Shown here one piece after another: positions 1 to 7,405 of a stretch of DNA of 15,794 nucleotides; the first letter of the stretch is position 1; the number at the start of each line of letters is the position of its first letter. The stretch lies in NCBI GenBank assembly GCA_964457415.1, contig CAYWFB010000039.1:1-15794 (forward strand). The letters run 5' to 3'. Made by a program: the position numbers and the translations under genes. Under the pieces are notes generated by a model that did no database searches, was not told where the DNA came from, and saw nothing but the letters and a program-made list of their open reading frames with translations. Origin of the DNA: Fimenecus sp964457415 (GTDB taxonomy: Bacteria > Bacillota > Clostridia > Oscillospirales > Acutalibacteraceae).

Positions 1-77
1 TAAACTGAAGCATCTTTATCCTGAAATAAAGTTTTAGATGTTACAACGTACTACATTTTGCGCTTTGCCTTTTGCAT
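1..77. other. Left-edge non-coding stretch
   Basis: This is the downstream flank of the minus-strand amidase gene, and I see no gene in it. A weak 6-bp hairpin (CTTTAT/ATAAAG, about 14-31) is present without a convincing U-run. A degenerate heptamer tract next to the amidase stop codon is listed separately. Confidence 0.5.
55..75. repeat. Degenerate heptamer tandem repeat (3 units)
   Basis: Three consecutive 7-mers read ATTTTGC, GCTTTGC and CTTTTGC, and ATTTA follows. The tract sits 2 bp beyond the amidase stop codon at 78-80. Its 7-bp period and T-rich/GC pattern resemble the perfect CATTCTG array at 11844-11864, which also lies at the 3' end of a minus-strand gene. The units are degenerate, so common origin is an inference. 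Confidence 0.4.
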
Positions 78-794
78 TTAGTTTCCATTCATTTCGAGAA
101 GGGTCATTTCTATTCCGTTAGCGATTGCTTCGGCATATTCGTCGAGGTTTTCGTCGAAGTCTTTATTATCGGCTTTGCTTGAGATAAATCCGAGTTCTGC
201 AAGGCAGGACGGCATTTTGGTGTTGCGGTTGATGTAATAATTCAAATCTGCGCCGTCGCGGTAGCCGGAGTGAATTCCGCGGTTTTGTGATATACCTGCC
301 GCATCAAGATTATCGAGAATATTCTGTGCGAGCAAGGTATCGTCTGTTGGGTTTGAGGAATGCACCCACATTTCCATTCCCACCGCATCGGGCGAGGTAC
401 TACTGTTTCGGTGAATTGAAACAAAAAGCGACGCTCTCGCCTTGTTTGCGATTCTACATCGGTCTTCAAGGGAAACGTCGCTATCGTCATTTCGGGTCAT
501 AACAACAGTATAGCCACGCTCTTCCAAAATATCACTCACCAAAAGTGATAATCTTAAATTATCGTCTTTTTCCATTCGTTTGCCGTTAGTGGCGCCCGAG
601 CTTGTACCTCCGTGCCCCGGGTCAATGCAGACCACCTTTTCATCGGGAACGAAATTCAACTGAGTTAAATAATAAATCGTTTCGTCACCGCCCACTAAAA
701 TAAGGGCAAGCACACAGCATAGGCTCAATGAAAAAAGTGCGATTATTGGGAATAAAAAGCTTTTTTTGTGGTTTTTTCTGTTGTTATCTCTCAT
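78..794 (-). CDS. Membrane-anchored N-acetylmuramoyl-L-alanine amidase (Amidase_3)
   Basis: This 238-aa zinc hydrolase is expected to cleave the bond between MurNAc and L-Ala of the stem peptide in peptidoglycan. Residues 1-11 are basic, and a hydrophobic segment at about 12-36 should act as an uncleaved signal anchor, which places the enzyme outside the membrane. The Amidase_3 domain covers about 53-235. Visible motifs are DPGHGG (zinc ligand His61), the Glu in KRMEKDDNL (Glu75), SIH (His128) and the catalytic Glu200 in AELGF. There is no SH3, SPOR or cell-wall-binding domain. The size and layout recall CwlD, the amidase of spore-cortex muramic-lactam formation, but sporulation cannot be shown from this window, so I leave the symbol empty. 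It lies 6 bp after the thyX stop and probably shares its transcript. The ribosome site is weak. Confidence 0.9.
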   Translation of the reverse strand: MRDNNRKNHKKSFLFPIIALFSLSLCCVLALILVGGDETIYYLTQLNFVPDEKVVCIDPGHGGTSSGATNGKRMEKDDNLRLSLLVSDILEERGYTVVMTRNDDSDVSLEDRCRIANKARASLFVSIHRNSSTSPDAVGMEMWVHSSNPTDDTLLAQNILDNLDAAGISQNRGIHSGYRDGADLNYYINRNTKMPSCLAELGFISSKADNKDFDENLDEYAEAIANGIEMTLLEMNGN

Positions 795-800
795 TTTCTA

Positions 801-2174
801 TTAAAGGTTTTTAAAGGTTTCTTTAATCTCTGTCGCTCTGCCACAGGACATTCTGCCCTCGGGGCAAGCACCTACAAAACAGCTTGGTCCGTAGAATTTG
901 AATATTGATGGCTCAACCTTACGAAGATTTTTAAGAGCTTCAACTGCATATTCCTGAATTTCCCACTGTGCACGAGTACAGGAACGAAGTCTTAAGAACA
1001 GTAAAAGCTGTCTTGCGTTCATAGTTGTTACAATATCTAATGTATTACCGCTGAGCTGATAATATACCAACAATTCTTCTGCTACGCCAAGATTTTTAAG
1101 TCTTTCATATTCGTCTGCAGTTTCTTTGAAAGCATTTTTATACTTCGCAAGAAGCTCGGGCTTATCTTTAAGAACAGGAGGAATGATAAAACTCATTCTG
1201 TCGGTCTTTGTAAGCTCGGGGATTTCAATTGACTGAATTCTGTGGCGTGCAAAGTGAGTGATACAAGAAAGTGAAACATTGTTAAAGCGGAAAGTATAAT
1301 TTGCACACTCCAACGCTCTTGGGCGCTTGCACTTAACAACTGCCTCAACAATCTTTTCAATTGCATTTTCATCTGCAAGGATTTTTTCAATCTGCTCTGT
1401 TGAACAGTTTTTGTTTGAAATGAGGGCATTTCTTGCCACGCATTTTGCCGCGTCGGGTGTATATGCCAAAAGCTCAACGGGCTTTTCTGTATGCTCGGGC
1501 TTAATTTCAATAAATGAAAGGTCAGGCACATCGTTTACAGTCTTTTCGGGATTAAAGCTTGACATAATTCCGGGGGCTTTAACCTTTGCCTGCTCGTAAA
1601 GCTCAAGACCCAATTTCTTGATTTCGGGATATTTTGCGCCTCTGCCACAAATCATTGCAGAAAGCATATTTAAGAATTCTCTGCCGTTTACTGAACAGAA
1701 GAAATTACTGTAAAGGCAATAGGGCAATACAAATCGAGCATCCTCACGAAGAACACCATTCTCGCAAAGCTCGTCATAAAGGGCAAACATTTTGCTCATA
1801 TGCTCTTTATATGATTTCTCGATTTCTGCATTATTGAATTCGGGCACATAGAAGCCTGCATCACTGAAGTTTACATAGCGTCTTGACTTAACTGTATATG
1901 AAGCAAGTCTGAACTCGATTATAAACTGCTCAACAACGGCGGTAACATTCTGAAAAGCAATCTGAAAATATGTATGCTCAACTGTGCTTGTATGACCTGA
2001 TGCTGTAACTTTGCCAATAAGGTTTGCATTCTTATCTTTATCTTGAGATTTGTCCCAAATGGAAAGGGCTGTACCCTCCTGAGTTGAAATTCTGCCACTT
2101 GCGGCGGTAACTTTTTCGTCAGTATCGGTCATACCAATGATGAGCGCGGTGCTTTTGTTATAATCGTATGCCAT
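801..2174 (-). CDS. thyX: FAD-dependent thymidylate synthase, fused two-domain form
   Basis: ThyX methylates dUMP to dTMP using FAD, NADPH and methylene-THF. At 457 aa the protein is about twice the usual ThyX length, and both halves resemble the ThyX fold. Half 1 (about 1-215) has the HxSxxEH motif (61-67). The RHRxxSxxxxSxRY signature appears at 87-100 with RHR changed to EFR but with Ser92, Ser97, Arg99 and Tyr100 kept. Half 2 (about 230-457) has an intact RHR (310-312) and Ser315, but the later Ser/Arg/Tyr are replaced (Glu320, Thr322, Lys323). Its HxSxxEH is degraded to RPRALEC. It keeps the C-terminal NAR (386-388) and AQWEI (402-406). The halves therefore look complementary. The start is supported by AGAGGG just upstream. 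The divergent neighbour is tmk, the next pathway step. The family call is secure; catalytic arrangement is inferred. Confidence 0.9.
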   Translation of the reverse strand: MAYDYNKSTALIIGMTDTDEKVTAASGRISTQEGTALSIWDKSQDKDKNANLIGKVTASGHTSTVEHTYFQIAFQNVTAVVEQFIIEFRLASYTVKSRRYVNFSDAGFYVPEFNNAEIEKSYKEHMSKMFALYDELCENGVLREDARFVLPYCLYSNFFCSVNGREFLNMLSAMICGRGAKYPEIKKLGLELYEQAKVKAPGIMSSFNPEKTVNDVPDLSFIEIKPEHTEKPVELLAYTPDAAKCVARNALISNKNCSTEQIEKILADENAIEKIVEAVVKCKRPRALECANYTFRFNNVSLSCITHFARHRIQSIEIPELTKTDRMSFIIPPVLKDKPELLAKYKNAFKETADEYERLKNLGVAEELLVYYQLSGNTLDIVTTMNARQLLLFLRLRSCTRAQWEIQEYAVEALKNLRKVEPSIFKFYGPSCFVGACPEGRMSCGRATEIKETFKNL

Positions 2175-2215
2175 AAATATCCCTCTTTTTTCACGAAATA
2201 TCTTTAATCTTACCT

Positions 2216-2244
2216 ATTTTAGCACAAAAAAATGCTCTATGCAA
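2216..2244 (-). promoter_or_regulatory. Promoter of thyX (extended -10)
   Basis: Read on the minus strand, a TTGCAT -35 box (2239-2244) lies 17 bp from a TAAAAT -10 box (2216-2221). A TG one base upstream of the -10 gives the extended form. It lies about 40 bp upstream of the thyX start and diverges from the tmk promoter. Confidence 0.65.
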
Positions 2245-2282
2245 CAATAGTTAAAATTTTAATAATCTTAATAAAAATAGGA

Positions 2283-2311
2283 TTGTAAAGTCGAAAAATG
2301 TTTGATATAAT
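2283..2311 (+). promoter_or_regulatory. Promoter of the tmk operon (extended -10)
   Basis: TTGTAA (2283-2288) and a perfect TATAAT (2306-2311) are separated by 17 bp, with TG at 2303-2304 making an extended -10. The predicted transcript start near 2318 leaves too little leader for the ATG at 2327. This supports the ATG at 2348 as the real tmk start. Confidence 0.75.
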
Positions 2312-2347
2312 GTAATCTGTATAATTATGAATATGGGGTTTTATGCA

Positions 2348-3013
2348 ATGAACGGAAAGATGATTGTAATTGAAGGACTTGACGGTAGCGGAAAGTCAAC
2401 TCAGGTTGAGCTTTTAAAACAAAAGCTTATTGACAATAATATTAAACTGCGACAGATTAAACTACCCGACTATGACAACAAATCAAGCACACTTGTAAAG
2501 ATGTATCTTGCAGGTGAATTCGGCAGTAATCCCGCAGATGTAAATATTTATTCTGCATCACTTTTCTATGCAGTTGACCGTTATGCAAGCTTTAAGAATA
2601 TCTGGGGTGACGATTACAAAAACGGCACTTTAATACTTGCAGACCGTTACACAACCTCTAACGCAGTTCATCAGACAGTAAAGCTCCCAAAAACCGAATG
2701 GGACAAGTATCTTGACTGGCTTTTCCACACAGAATATGAAATGATGGAAATCCCCGCCCCCGACGCAGTAATTTATCTTGATATGGATGTTGATATTTCA
2801 CAACGTCTTATGTCAAAGCGCTATGAGGGTGAAGAAGCTAAAAAGGATGTTCACGAGGCAAATGTTGAATATCTCAAATCCTGCCGTGAAGCAGCACTTT
2901 ATGCCGCTGACCGCTTCGGCTGGAATGTGGTTAAATGCTTTGATGGTGATGAGCCATTGCCCATTGATGTGATTGGCGACAAGATTTACTCTGTAATTAA
3001 GGAGATAATATAA
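2348..3013 (+). CDS. tmk: Thymidylate kinase
   Basis: The enzyme phosphorylates dTMP to dTDP with ATP, the step after ThyX. The protein is 221 aa. A P-loop GLDGSGKST lies at residues 10-18, DRY at 99-101 is followed by TTSN in the substrate-binding segment, and VIYLDMD at 142-148 precedes a charged LID-like region (about 152-168). I chose the ATG at 2348 rather than the in-frame ATG at 2327. The longer form would add seven residues before a typical family N-terminus and would sit almost on the predicted transcription start. GGGG at 2335-2338 can serve as a weak ribosome site. It is the first gene of a plus-strand run, and its stop directly abuts the next start codon. Substrate specificity could extend to other deoxynucleotides, since several Clostridia kinases of this type are loosely annotated. 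Confidence 0.88.
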   Translation: MNGKMIVIEGLDGSGKSTQVELLKQKLIDNNIKLRQIKLPDYDNKSSTLVKMYLAGEFGSNPADVNIYSASLFYAVDRYASFKNIWGDDYKNGTLILADRYTTSNAVHQTVKLPKTEWDKYLDWLFHTEYEMMEIPAPDAVIYLDMDVDISQRLMSKRYEGEEAKKDVHEANVEYLKSCREAALYAADRFGWNVVKCFDGDEPLPIDVIGDKIYSVIKEII

Positions 3014-3898
3014 ATGGAGTTTCATTCTCCGACGCTTGCTGATTTAGATTGGGTGCAAAAGGCATTCAATGAGGGTCAGACCGACTGCTGTGAATACTGC
3101 TTCGGCAATATTTATATGTGGTCACAGATTTATAAAAATAAAATATGCAATGATAACGGAATTTTCGTTTCTGCTGATTTTACTGAGGGGCCCGTATTCT
3201 GCTACCCCATTGGCAAGGGCGACAAAAAGGCTACAATCAGTAAATTGATTGATTTTGCAAATGGAATGGGCGTTACTCTTGAGTTTTACGGTATGACCGA
3301 AAAAGACAAGGACGAATTGAATTCTTTGTTCCCCGAAAAGTTTGAAATCGAAGAAACGCGGGATTATTTCGATTATCTTTACAAAACCGAGGATTTGGCA
3401 AATCTGGCAGGACGAAAATATCACAGTAAAAGAAACCATATTTCTTATTTCGAGAATAATTTTGATTGGAAATATGAGCCTATAAATAAAGACAATATTG
3501 AGCAATGCTTACTTTTAAACGAGCATTGGAAAAGGCTCAACAGCGAGAAAAATCCCGAAGAAATTCTCAATGAGCACATTGCAATTAAACGAGCCTTGCA
3601 GAATTACTTTGAATTGGGGCTTGAGGGCGGAGTGCTCACAATTGAAAACGAGATTGTTGCATTCACCTTTGGTGAGAGATTGAATAATAATACTTTCTGC
3701 ACTCATGTTGAAAAGGCTTACGGTAACATTCGTGGGGCTTATCAGATGATAAACAGAGAGCTCGCCCGACAGATGCTGGGTAAATATGAATTTATCAACC
3801 GTGAGGACGACACGGGTAGTGAGGGACTGAGACGTGCGAAATCATCCTACTACCCTCACCGTCTTGTTATAAAATATTCGGCAATATATAAAGGTTAG
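3014..3898 (+). CDS. DUF2156 (GNAT-fold) domain protein
   Basis: This 294-aa soluble protein resembles DUF2156, the family related to the acyltransferase domain of phosphatidylglycerol lysyltransferases. That family adopts a double GNAT fold. Supporting segments are the N-terminal YCFGNIYMW (28-36), KYHSKRNHISYFE (135-147), the GGVLTIENEIVAFTFGERL segment (205-223) and the C-terminal NREDDTGSEGLRRAKSSYYP (262-281), all typical of the family. There are no membrane helices, unlike MprF, so it is not a full lysyl-PG synthase. Substrate is unknown. AAGGAG at about 2999-3004 overlaps the end of tmk and gives a good ribosome site, so translation is probably coupled. A second GNAT-type gene follows directly. 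Confidence 0.8.
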   Translation: MEFHSPTLADLDWVQKAFNEGQTDCCEYCFGNIYMWSQIYKNKICNDNGIFVSADFTEGPVFCYPIGKGDKKATISKLIDFANGMGVTLEFYGMTEKDKDELNSLFPEKFEIEETRDYFDYLYKTEDLANLAGRKYHSKRNHISYFENNFDWKYEPINKDNIEQCLLLNEHWKRLNSEKNPEEILNEHIAIKRALQNYFELGLEGGVLTIENEIVAFTFGERLNNNTFCTHVEKAYGNIRGAYQMINRELARQMLGKYEFINREDDTGSEGLRRAKSSYYPHRLVIKYSAIYKG

Positions 3899-3901
3899 TT
3901 T

Positions 3902-4618
3902 ATGATTGATTTTGCAACAGAAAAAGATATAAACGCATTAAGCCAATTGTGGCAGAGCGTTTTTCTTGAGGACGAAGAAGTAACTGAATACTTTTTTGAA
4001 AAGATTTTCGCAGATGTTATTACCCCCGTAATAAGAATTGACGGCGAAATTGTGTCTTCACTTTTTCTGCTTGACTGCAAAATCGGTGAATTCAAGGGTA
4101 AATGCGTTTACTGTGCAATGACGAAATACACTCACCGCGGTAAATGTTATATGAAAAAGCTTCTTGATTTTTCGTATGCTTGGTGCAAGGAAAACGACTA
4201 TGATTTTCTTACACTTGTGCCCGCTGAAAAATCGCTTTTTGAATACTACGCAAAATGCGGCTTCTCCCCTTTCGGTGTGAGAAGAACATATACAATAAAC
4301 GGTGAAACTCCTGAAAGCAAAGGCAAGCTTGAAGTTGAAAACGAGTTGAGCTTTAACAATAAGATTTGTGAATATTGGGAGAATTCTTGTATTCATTACG
4401 GCGGAAAAGTTTGTGACTTTGGACTTGTATTTGATGATGAAAATGTGATTATCAGAAATGCAAAGGGCGATTTTGAGGCTCTTCCCGAAGAATTAAAAAT
4501 TGACGGAACAATTATTCAGGGCGATATTCTGTTTGGTGAAAAAGAAAGCCCTGCTATGATAAAGACAGAAAATAAAGAAATTAAAAATAATTGCTATATT
4601 GGTATTACATTGGAGTAA
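3902..4618 (+). CDS. GNAT-family N-acetyltransferase
   Basis: This 238-aa protein is predicted to transfer an acyl group from an acyl-CoA to an unknown acceptor. Residues 1-130 look like a GNAT domain. They begin with the RxATxxD-like opening (FATEKDINAL), and CAMTKYTHRGKCYMKKLL (71-88) is the pyrophosphate-binding motif A region. FEYYAKCGF (113-121) is the conserved late-strand motif. About 105 further residues (131-238) form a C-terminal extension without a recognised motif, somewhat like the extra domain of Eis-type acetyltransferases. It starts three bases after the DUF2156 stop, with AAGG just upstream. The acceptor cannot be predicted from the sequence. Confidence 0.8.
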   Translation: MIDFATEKDINALSQLWQSVFLEDEEVTEYFFEKIFADVITPVIRIDGEIVSSLFLLDCKIGEFKGKCVYCAMTKYTHRGKCYMKKLLDFSYAWCKENDYDFLTLVPAEKSLFEYYAKCGFSPFGVRRTYTINGETPESKGKLEVENELSFNNKICEYWENSCIHYGGKVCDFGLVFDDENVIIRNAKGDFEALPEELKIDGTIIQGDILFGEKESPAMIKTENKEIKNNCYIGITLE

Positions 4619-4623
4619 TAATT

Positions 4624-5172
4624 ATGATTTATGTATTTTTAGCACCCGGATTTGAAGAAATTGAGGCTCTCGCCGTTGTTGATGTTTTGCGCCGTGCAGA
4701 ATTGGACGTAGTAACAGTTGGCGTGGGCGAGGATTTTGTTATCGGCTCACATCAAATTCCCGTTGCCGCTGATATTTATGAGAGAGATTTAATTCTTGAC
4801 GAAAAGGTTGAGGCAATTGTACTCCCCGGCGGAATGCCCGGTACACTTAATCTTGAAAAGAGTGCAATTGTGCAAAAAGCAATTGATTGGGCGGTTGAAA
4901 ATGACAAATTAATTTGTGCAATCTGTGCCGCGCCCTCAATTCTCGGTCATAAGGGACTTTTAGACAGCAAAGAGGCAACCGCATTCCCGGGCTTTGAAGA
5001 AGAATTACTCGGTGCAAGACTTTCAGAAAAATATGTTGTCCGCGACGGCAATATTATCACCGCACGCGGTATGGGTAGCGCCGTTGAATTCGGCTTGCAG
5101 ATTGCAGAAATTCTTGCAGGTGAACACACAGCGAATAAAATTCGCGCATCATTACAGATTTATAATGGATAA
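4624..5172 (+). CDS. DJ-1/PfpI family protein
   Basis: This 182-aa protein belongs to the DJ-1/PfpI superfamily. Members include glyoxalases, protein or nucleotide deglycases, and stress chaperones with a reactive cysteine. Visible features are the N-terminal Glu14 in GFEEIEA, LPGGMPG (67-73), and the nucleophile elbow AICAAP with Cys101. The length matches the DJ-1 branch. I place the start at the ATG at 4624: GGAG lies 8 bp upstream and the protein then begins MIYVFLAPGFEE, as in homologues. An upstream in-frame ATG at 4591 would add a non-conserved 11-residue tail inside the previous gene. The 3' end overlaps the next gene by 8 bp, so the two are probably translationally coupled. Its precise substrate is unknown. 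Confidence 0.88.
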   Translation: MIYVFLAPGFEEIEALAVVDVLRRAELDVVTVGVGEDFVIGSHQIPVAADIYERDLILDEKVEAIVLPGGMPGTLNLEKSAIVQKAIDWAVENDKLICAICAAPSILGHKGLLDSKEATAFPGFEEELLGARLSEKYVVRDGNIITARGMGSAVEFGLQIAEILAGEHTANKIRASLQIYNG

Positions 5173-5719
5173 AAAAGAATTACGCAAAATTCTTCTTGAA
5201 AAAAGAAAGAATATACCGAAAGTTCAAAAAGCAATTTACGACAAAATAATAAGTGAAAAAATAATCAATAGTGATTATTTTGAAAAGGCAGAGCAGGTTT
5301 TAGTTTTCGCCTCTTCCCCCGAAGAATTCGACACTCGCTACATAATTGAGCGTTGCAGGTTAAAATACAAACGAGTGTTTTATCCCCGTTGTATTGACTG
5401 TGACGGCAATATGGAGTTTTTCAAGGTGGATTCTGTCGGAGATTTAGAGGTTGGAATGAGGGGTATTCTTGAACCCAAGCAGACCTGCAAACCATATAAG
5501 TATAAACAAAATGATATTGTAATTGTCCCCGCACTATCCGTTGATAAAAGCCAATACAGAATCGGCTACGGTAAAGGATATTACGACAGATTTTTAAAGA
5601 ATTTTAACGGTGTGAGCATTTGCCCGTGCTACAGTATTTTGTGCACAGAGCATCTGCCCGCCGATGAATATGACATTAAAGTAAGCTATGTTGCTACTGA
5701 TAAGGAGGTAATTCTGTGA
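5165..5719 (+). CDS. ygfA: 5-formyltetrahydrofolate cyclo-ligase
   Basis: The enzyme converts 5-formyl-THF to 5,10-methenyl-THF with ATP, returning stored or inhibitory folate to the one-carbon pool. The protein is 184 aa, the usual family length. The diagnostic C-terminal ATP/folate motif RIGYGKGYYDRFL is at 132-144. The N-terminal MDKKELRKILLEKRKNI is typical. VPALSVD (121-127) and the downstream LPADEYD (164-170) also fit. An in-frame ATG at 4994 would add 57 residues translated from the DJ-1 gene in another frame, so I reject it. The gene overlaps DJ-1 by 8 bp and mltG by 4 bp (GTGA). In this window it links folate supply to the ThyX/Tmk pathway. Confidence 0.92.
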   Translation: MDKKELRKILLEKRKNIPKVQKAIYDKIISEKIINSDYFEKAEQVLVFASSPEEFDTRYIIERCRLKYKRVFYPRCIDCDGNMEFFKVDSVGDLEVGMRGILEPKQTCKPYKYKQNDIVIVPALSVDKSQYRIGYGKGYYDRFLKNFNGVSICPCYSILCTEHLPADEYDIKVSYVATDKEVIL

Positions 5720-7401
5720 ACAGATTTTCAGACGGATTTTCTGATAACAGTTACGAAGACCTTTTAAATGAATATGCAGGGCAAAGTCTTGGAAGTAAAG
5801 CTTCAAAAAGTCCCGAAGAGCCCGTTAAAAAGGTGGTGCGTGAGCCCGTAAAAAAGGTTGCACCAAAGCCCCAGCCGGTTAACAAGCCAAAGGCAGCAAC
5901 CTTGGAGGAGCCTGTTTTTAACATTGACATTTCTCATAAGAAGAAGTCCGAACTTTCACTTGATATTGACCTTGTGAAGCCCTTTGAAGAGGTTTCTTCT
6001 GTGAAAGAAGAGCCTGAGCAGAGTAACACTATGGAATTCTCTGCAAGAAAAACTCCTCTTTACAAGCGTTACCCCACCGCAAAATCCGAAGAGGTAACAG
6101 AAGAAAAAGCAAAGGCAACAAATACTAACCGCAGAAAAGCTTCACCCGTGGCAATTTTTATTGCTAATACAATCAGAAAAATTGAGGCCAAAAAGAATAA
6201 TTCTGCAAAGACAGATGCACAAGAGGTTTGCTCGCCTGCTCCCAATAAAAGCGGTGCAAATATTCTTTATAAAGTAAACGGCAAGACAAAAATTGATTGG
6301 AACGCATTGTCAGCACTTATTATTAGGACTTTCCAAGCCCACAAACAACAGTTCATCATTTTCGGTTGTTGCTTACTTGTGTCAATTGTATTAGCATCGG
6401 TAGCATTAAGCTGTATCAACGATGTGCTTGCAATTAACCGCGACGGCGAAGAAGCAATTGAGGTTGTTCTTCCAAACGATGCTGACACAAAAACGGCAGT
6501 TAAGGTACTTGACGAAGCCGGTCTTATAAATAACAGTATGTTCTGTAATCTTTTCTTATCCATTATGGGTGAAAGTGACGAGGGATATTTACCCGGTGTT
6601 TATTATTTCACCGATGATTTGGGCGTTGAAAAGATGATTGACCGCTTTAAGACAAGCAGTACACGCGGTGCTATGATTAGCGTTACAATCCCCGAGGGCT
6701 ATACAATCGACCAGATTTTCCAGCGTCTTGAAAAGAACGACATCTGCACCGCGGAATCACTTTACAAGACCATTGATTCAATTGATTTCAGCGAAGAATA
6801 TTCATTCATTGCAAAAATTGATAATAAAGAAGAGCGTTACCACGCACTTGAGGGATATATGTTCCCCGCAACTTATGAATTTGAGCAAGGTGCAGACCCC
6901 GCAACAGTTATCCGTAAATTCCTCAACGCTTTCAAGAGCCGTTGGACAGAAGAATATGATGCAAAGGCCGCAGAGCTCGGTATGAGCATTGACGATGTAA
7001 TTACTCTTGCTTCAATTATTGAAAAAGAAGGCGCAAACAACGAACAGTTCGGTCTTATTTCATCCGTTCTTCACAACCGTCTTAACCGTTCAGGCTTGTA
7101 CCCCACCCTTGACTGTGACTCAACAAAGGACTATGTAATCAACACGGTTTCGCAGAGAGTTACTTCCACCTCAAAAATCAACGCATATATTCTTGCCTAT
7201 AACACTTATGAATGTGTAGGACTTCCCGCAGGTGCAATATGCAACCCCGGTGCAGACGCAATTGAGGCGGCGCTTAATCCCGATACAACTCAATACTACT
7301 TCTTCAGGCACGACAAAAACGGTAAGATTTATATGGCAGAAACAATAAGCCAGCACAATGCAAACGGAAGGACTGTAGAACAAGTAAACGCAGAGGATTG
7401 A
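5716..7401 (+). CDS. mltG: Endolytic murein transglycosylase MltG
   Basis: MltG cleaves nascent glycan strands at the membrane and is thought to set glycan length by terminating elongation. The protein is 561 aa. One membrane helix at about 213-238 separates a long cytoplasmic N-terminus from an outside YceG-like domain (about 245-555). The catalytic Glu lies in SIIEKEG (433-439). HNRLNRSGLYPTLDCDST (453-470), AYNTY (494-498) and GLPAGAICNPG (502-512) are family motifs. The cytoplasmic region of about 210 residues is Lys/Pro/Glu-rich, with a repeated EPVKKV-type motif (35-47), and appears largely disordered; it is longer than in the short-form enzymes. A very good AAGGAGG (5702-5708) precedes the GTG start, which overlaps the upstream TGA. 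In Bacillus, mltG also lies beside U32 trhP genes. Confidence 0.92.
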   Translation: MNRFSDGFSDNSYEDLLNEYAGQSLGSKASKSPEEPVKKVVREPVKKVAPKPQPVNKPKAATLEEPVFNIDISHKKKSELSLDIDLVKPFEEVSSVKEEPEQSNTMEFSARKTPLYKRYPTAKSEEVTEEKAKATNTNRRKASPVAIFIANTIRKIEAKKNNSAKTDAQEVCSPAPNKSGANILYKVNGKTKIDWNALSALIIRTFQAHKQQFIIFGCCLLVSIVLASVALSCINDVLAINRDGEEAIEVVLPNDADTKTAVKVLDEAGLINNSMFCNLFLSIMGESDEGYLPGVYYFTDDLGVEKMIDRFKTSSTRGAMISVTIPEGYTIDQIFQRLEKNDICTAESLYKTIDSIDFSEEYSFIAKIDNKEERYHALEGYMFPATYEFEQGADPATVIRKFLNAFKSRWTEEYDAKAAELGMSIDDVITLASIIEKEGANNEQFGLISSVLHNRLNRSGLYPTLDCDSTKDYVINTVSQRVTSTSKINAYILAYNTYECVGLPAGAICNPGADAIEAALNPDTTQYYFFRHDKNGKIYMAETISQHNANGRTVEQVNAED

Positions 7402-7405
7402 TAGA

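Noticed and set aside
1..40. Terminator of a gene to the left
   Set aside because: The stem is only 6 bp and AT-rich, and the upstream gene is not visible.
2327..2347. Longer tmk start at the upstream ATG
   Set aside because: It sits about nine bases after the predicted transcription start and adds residues not typical of the family.
4591..4623. Longer start for the DJ-1/PfpI gene
   Set aside because: GGAG is correctly spaced for the ATG at 4624, and the family N-terminus begins there.
4994..5164. Longer start for the cyclo-ligase inside the DJ-1 gene
   Set aside because: The 57 added residues are an out-of-frame reading of DJ-1 and are not seen in the family.
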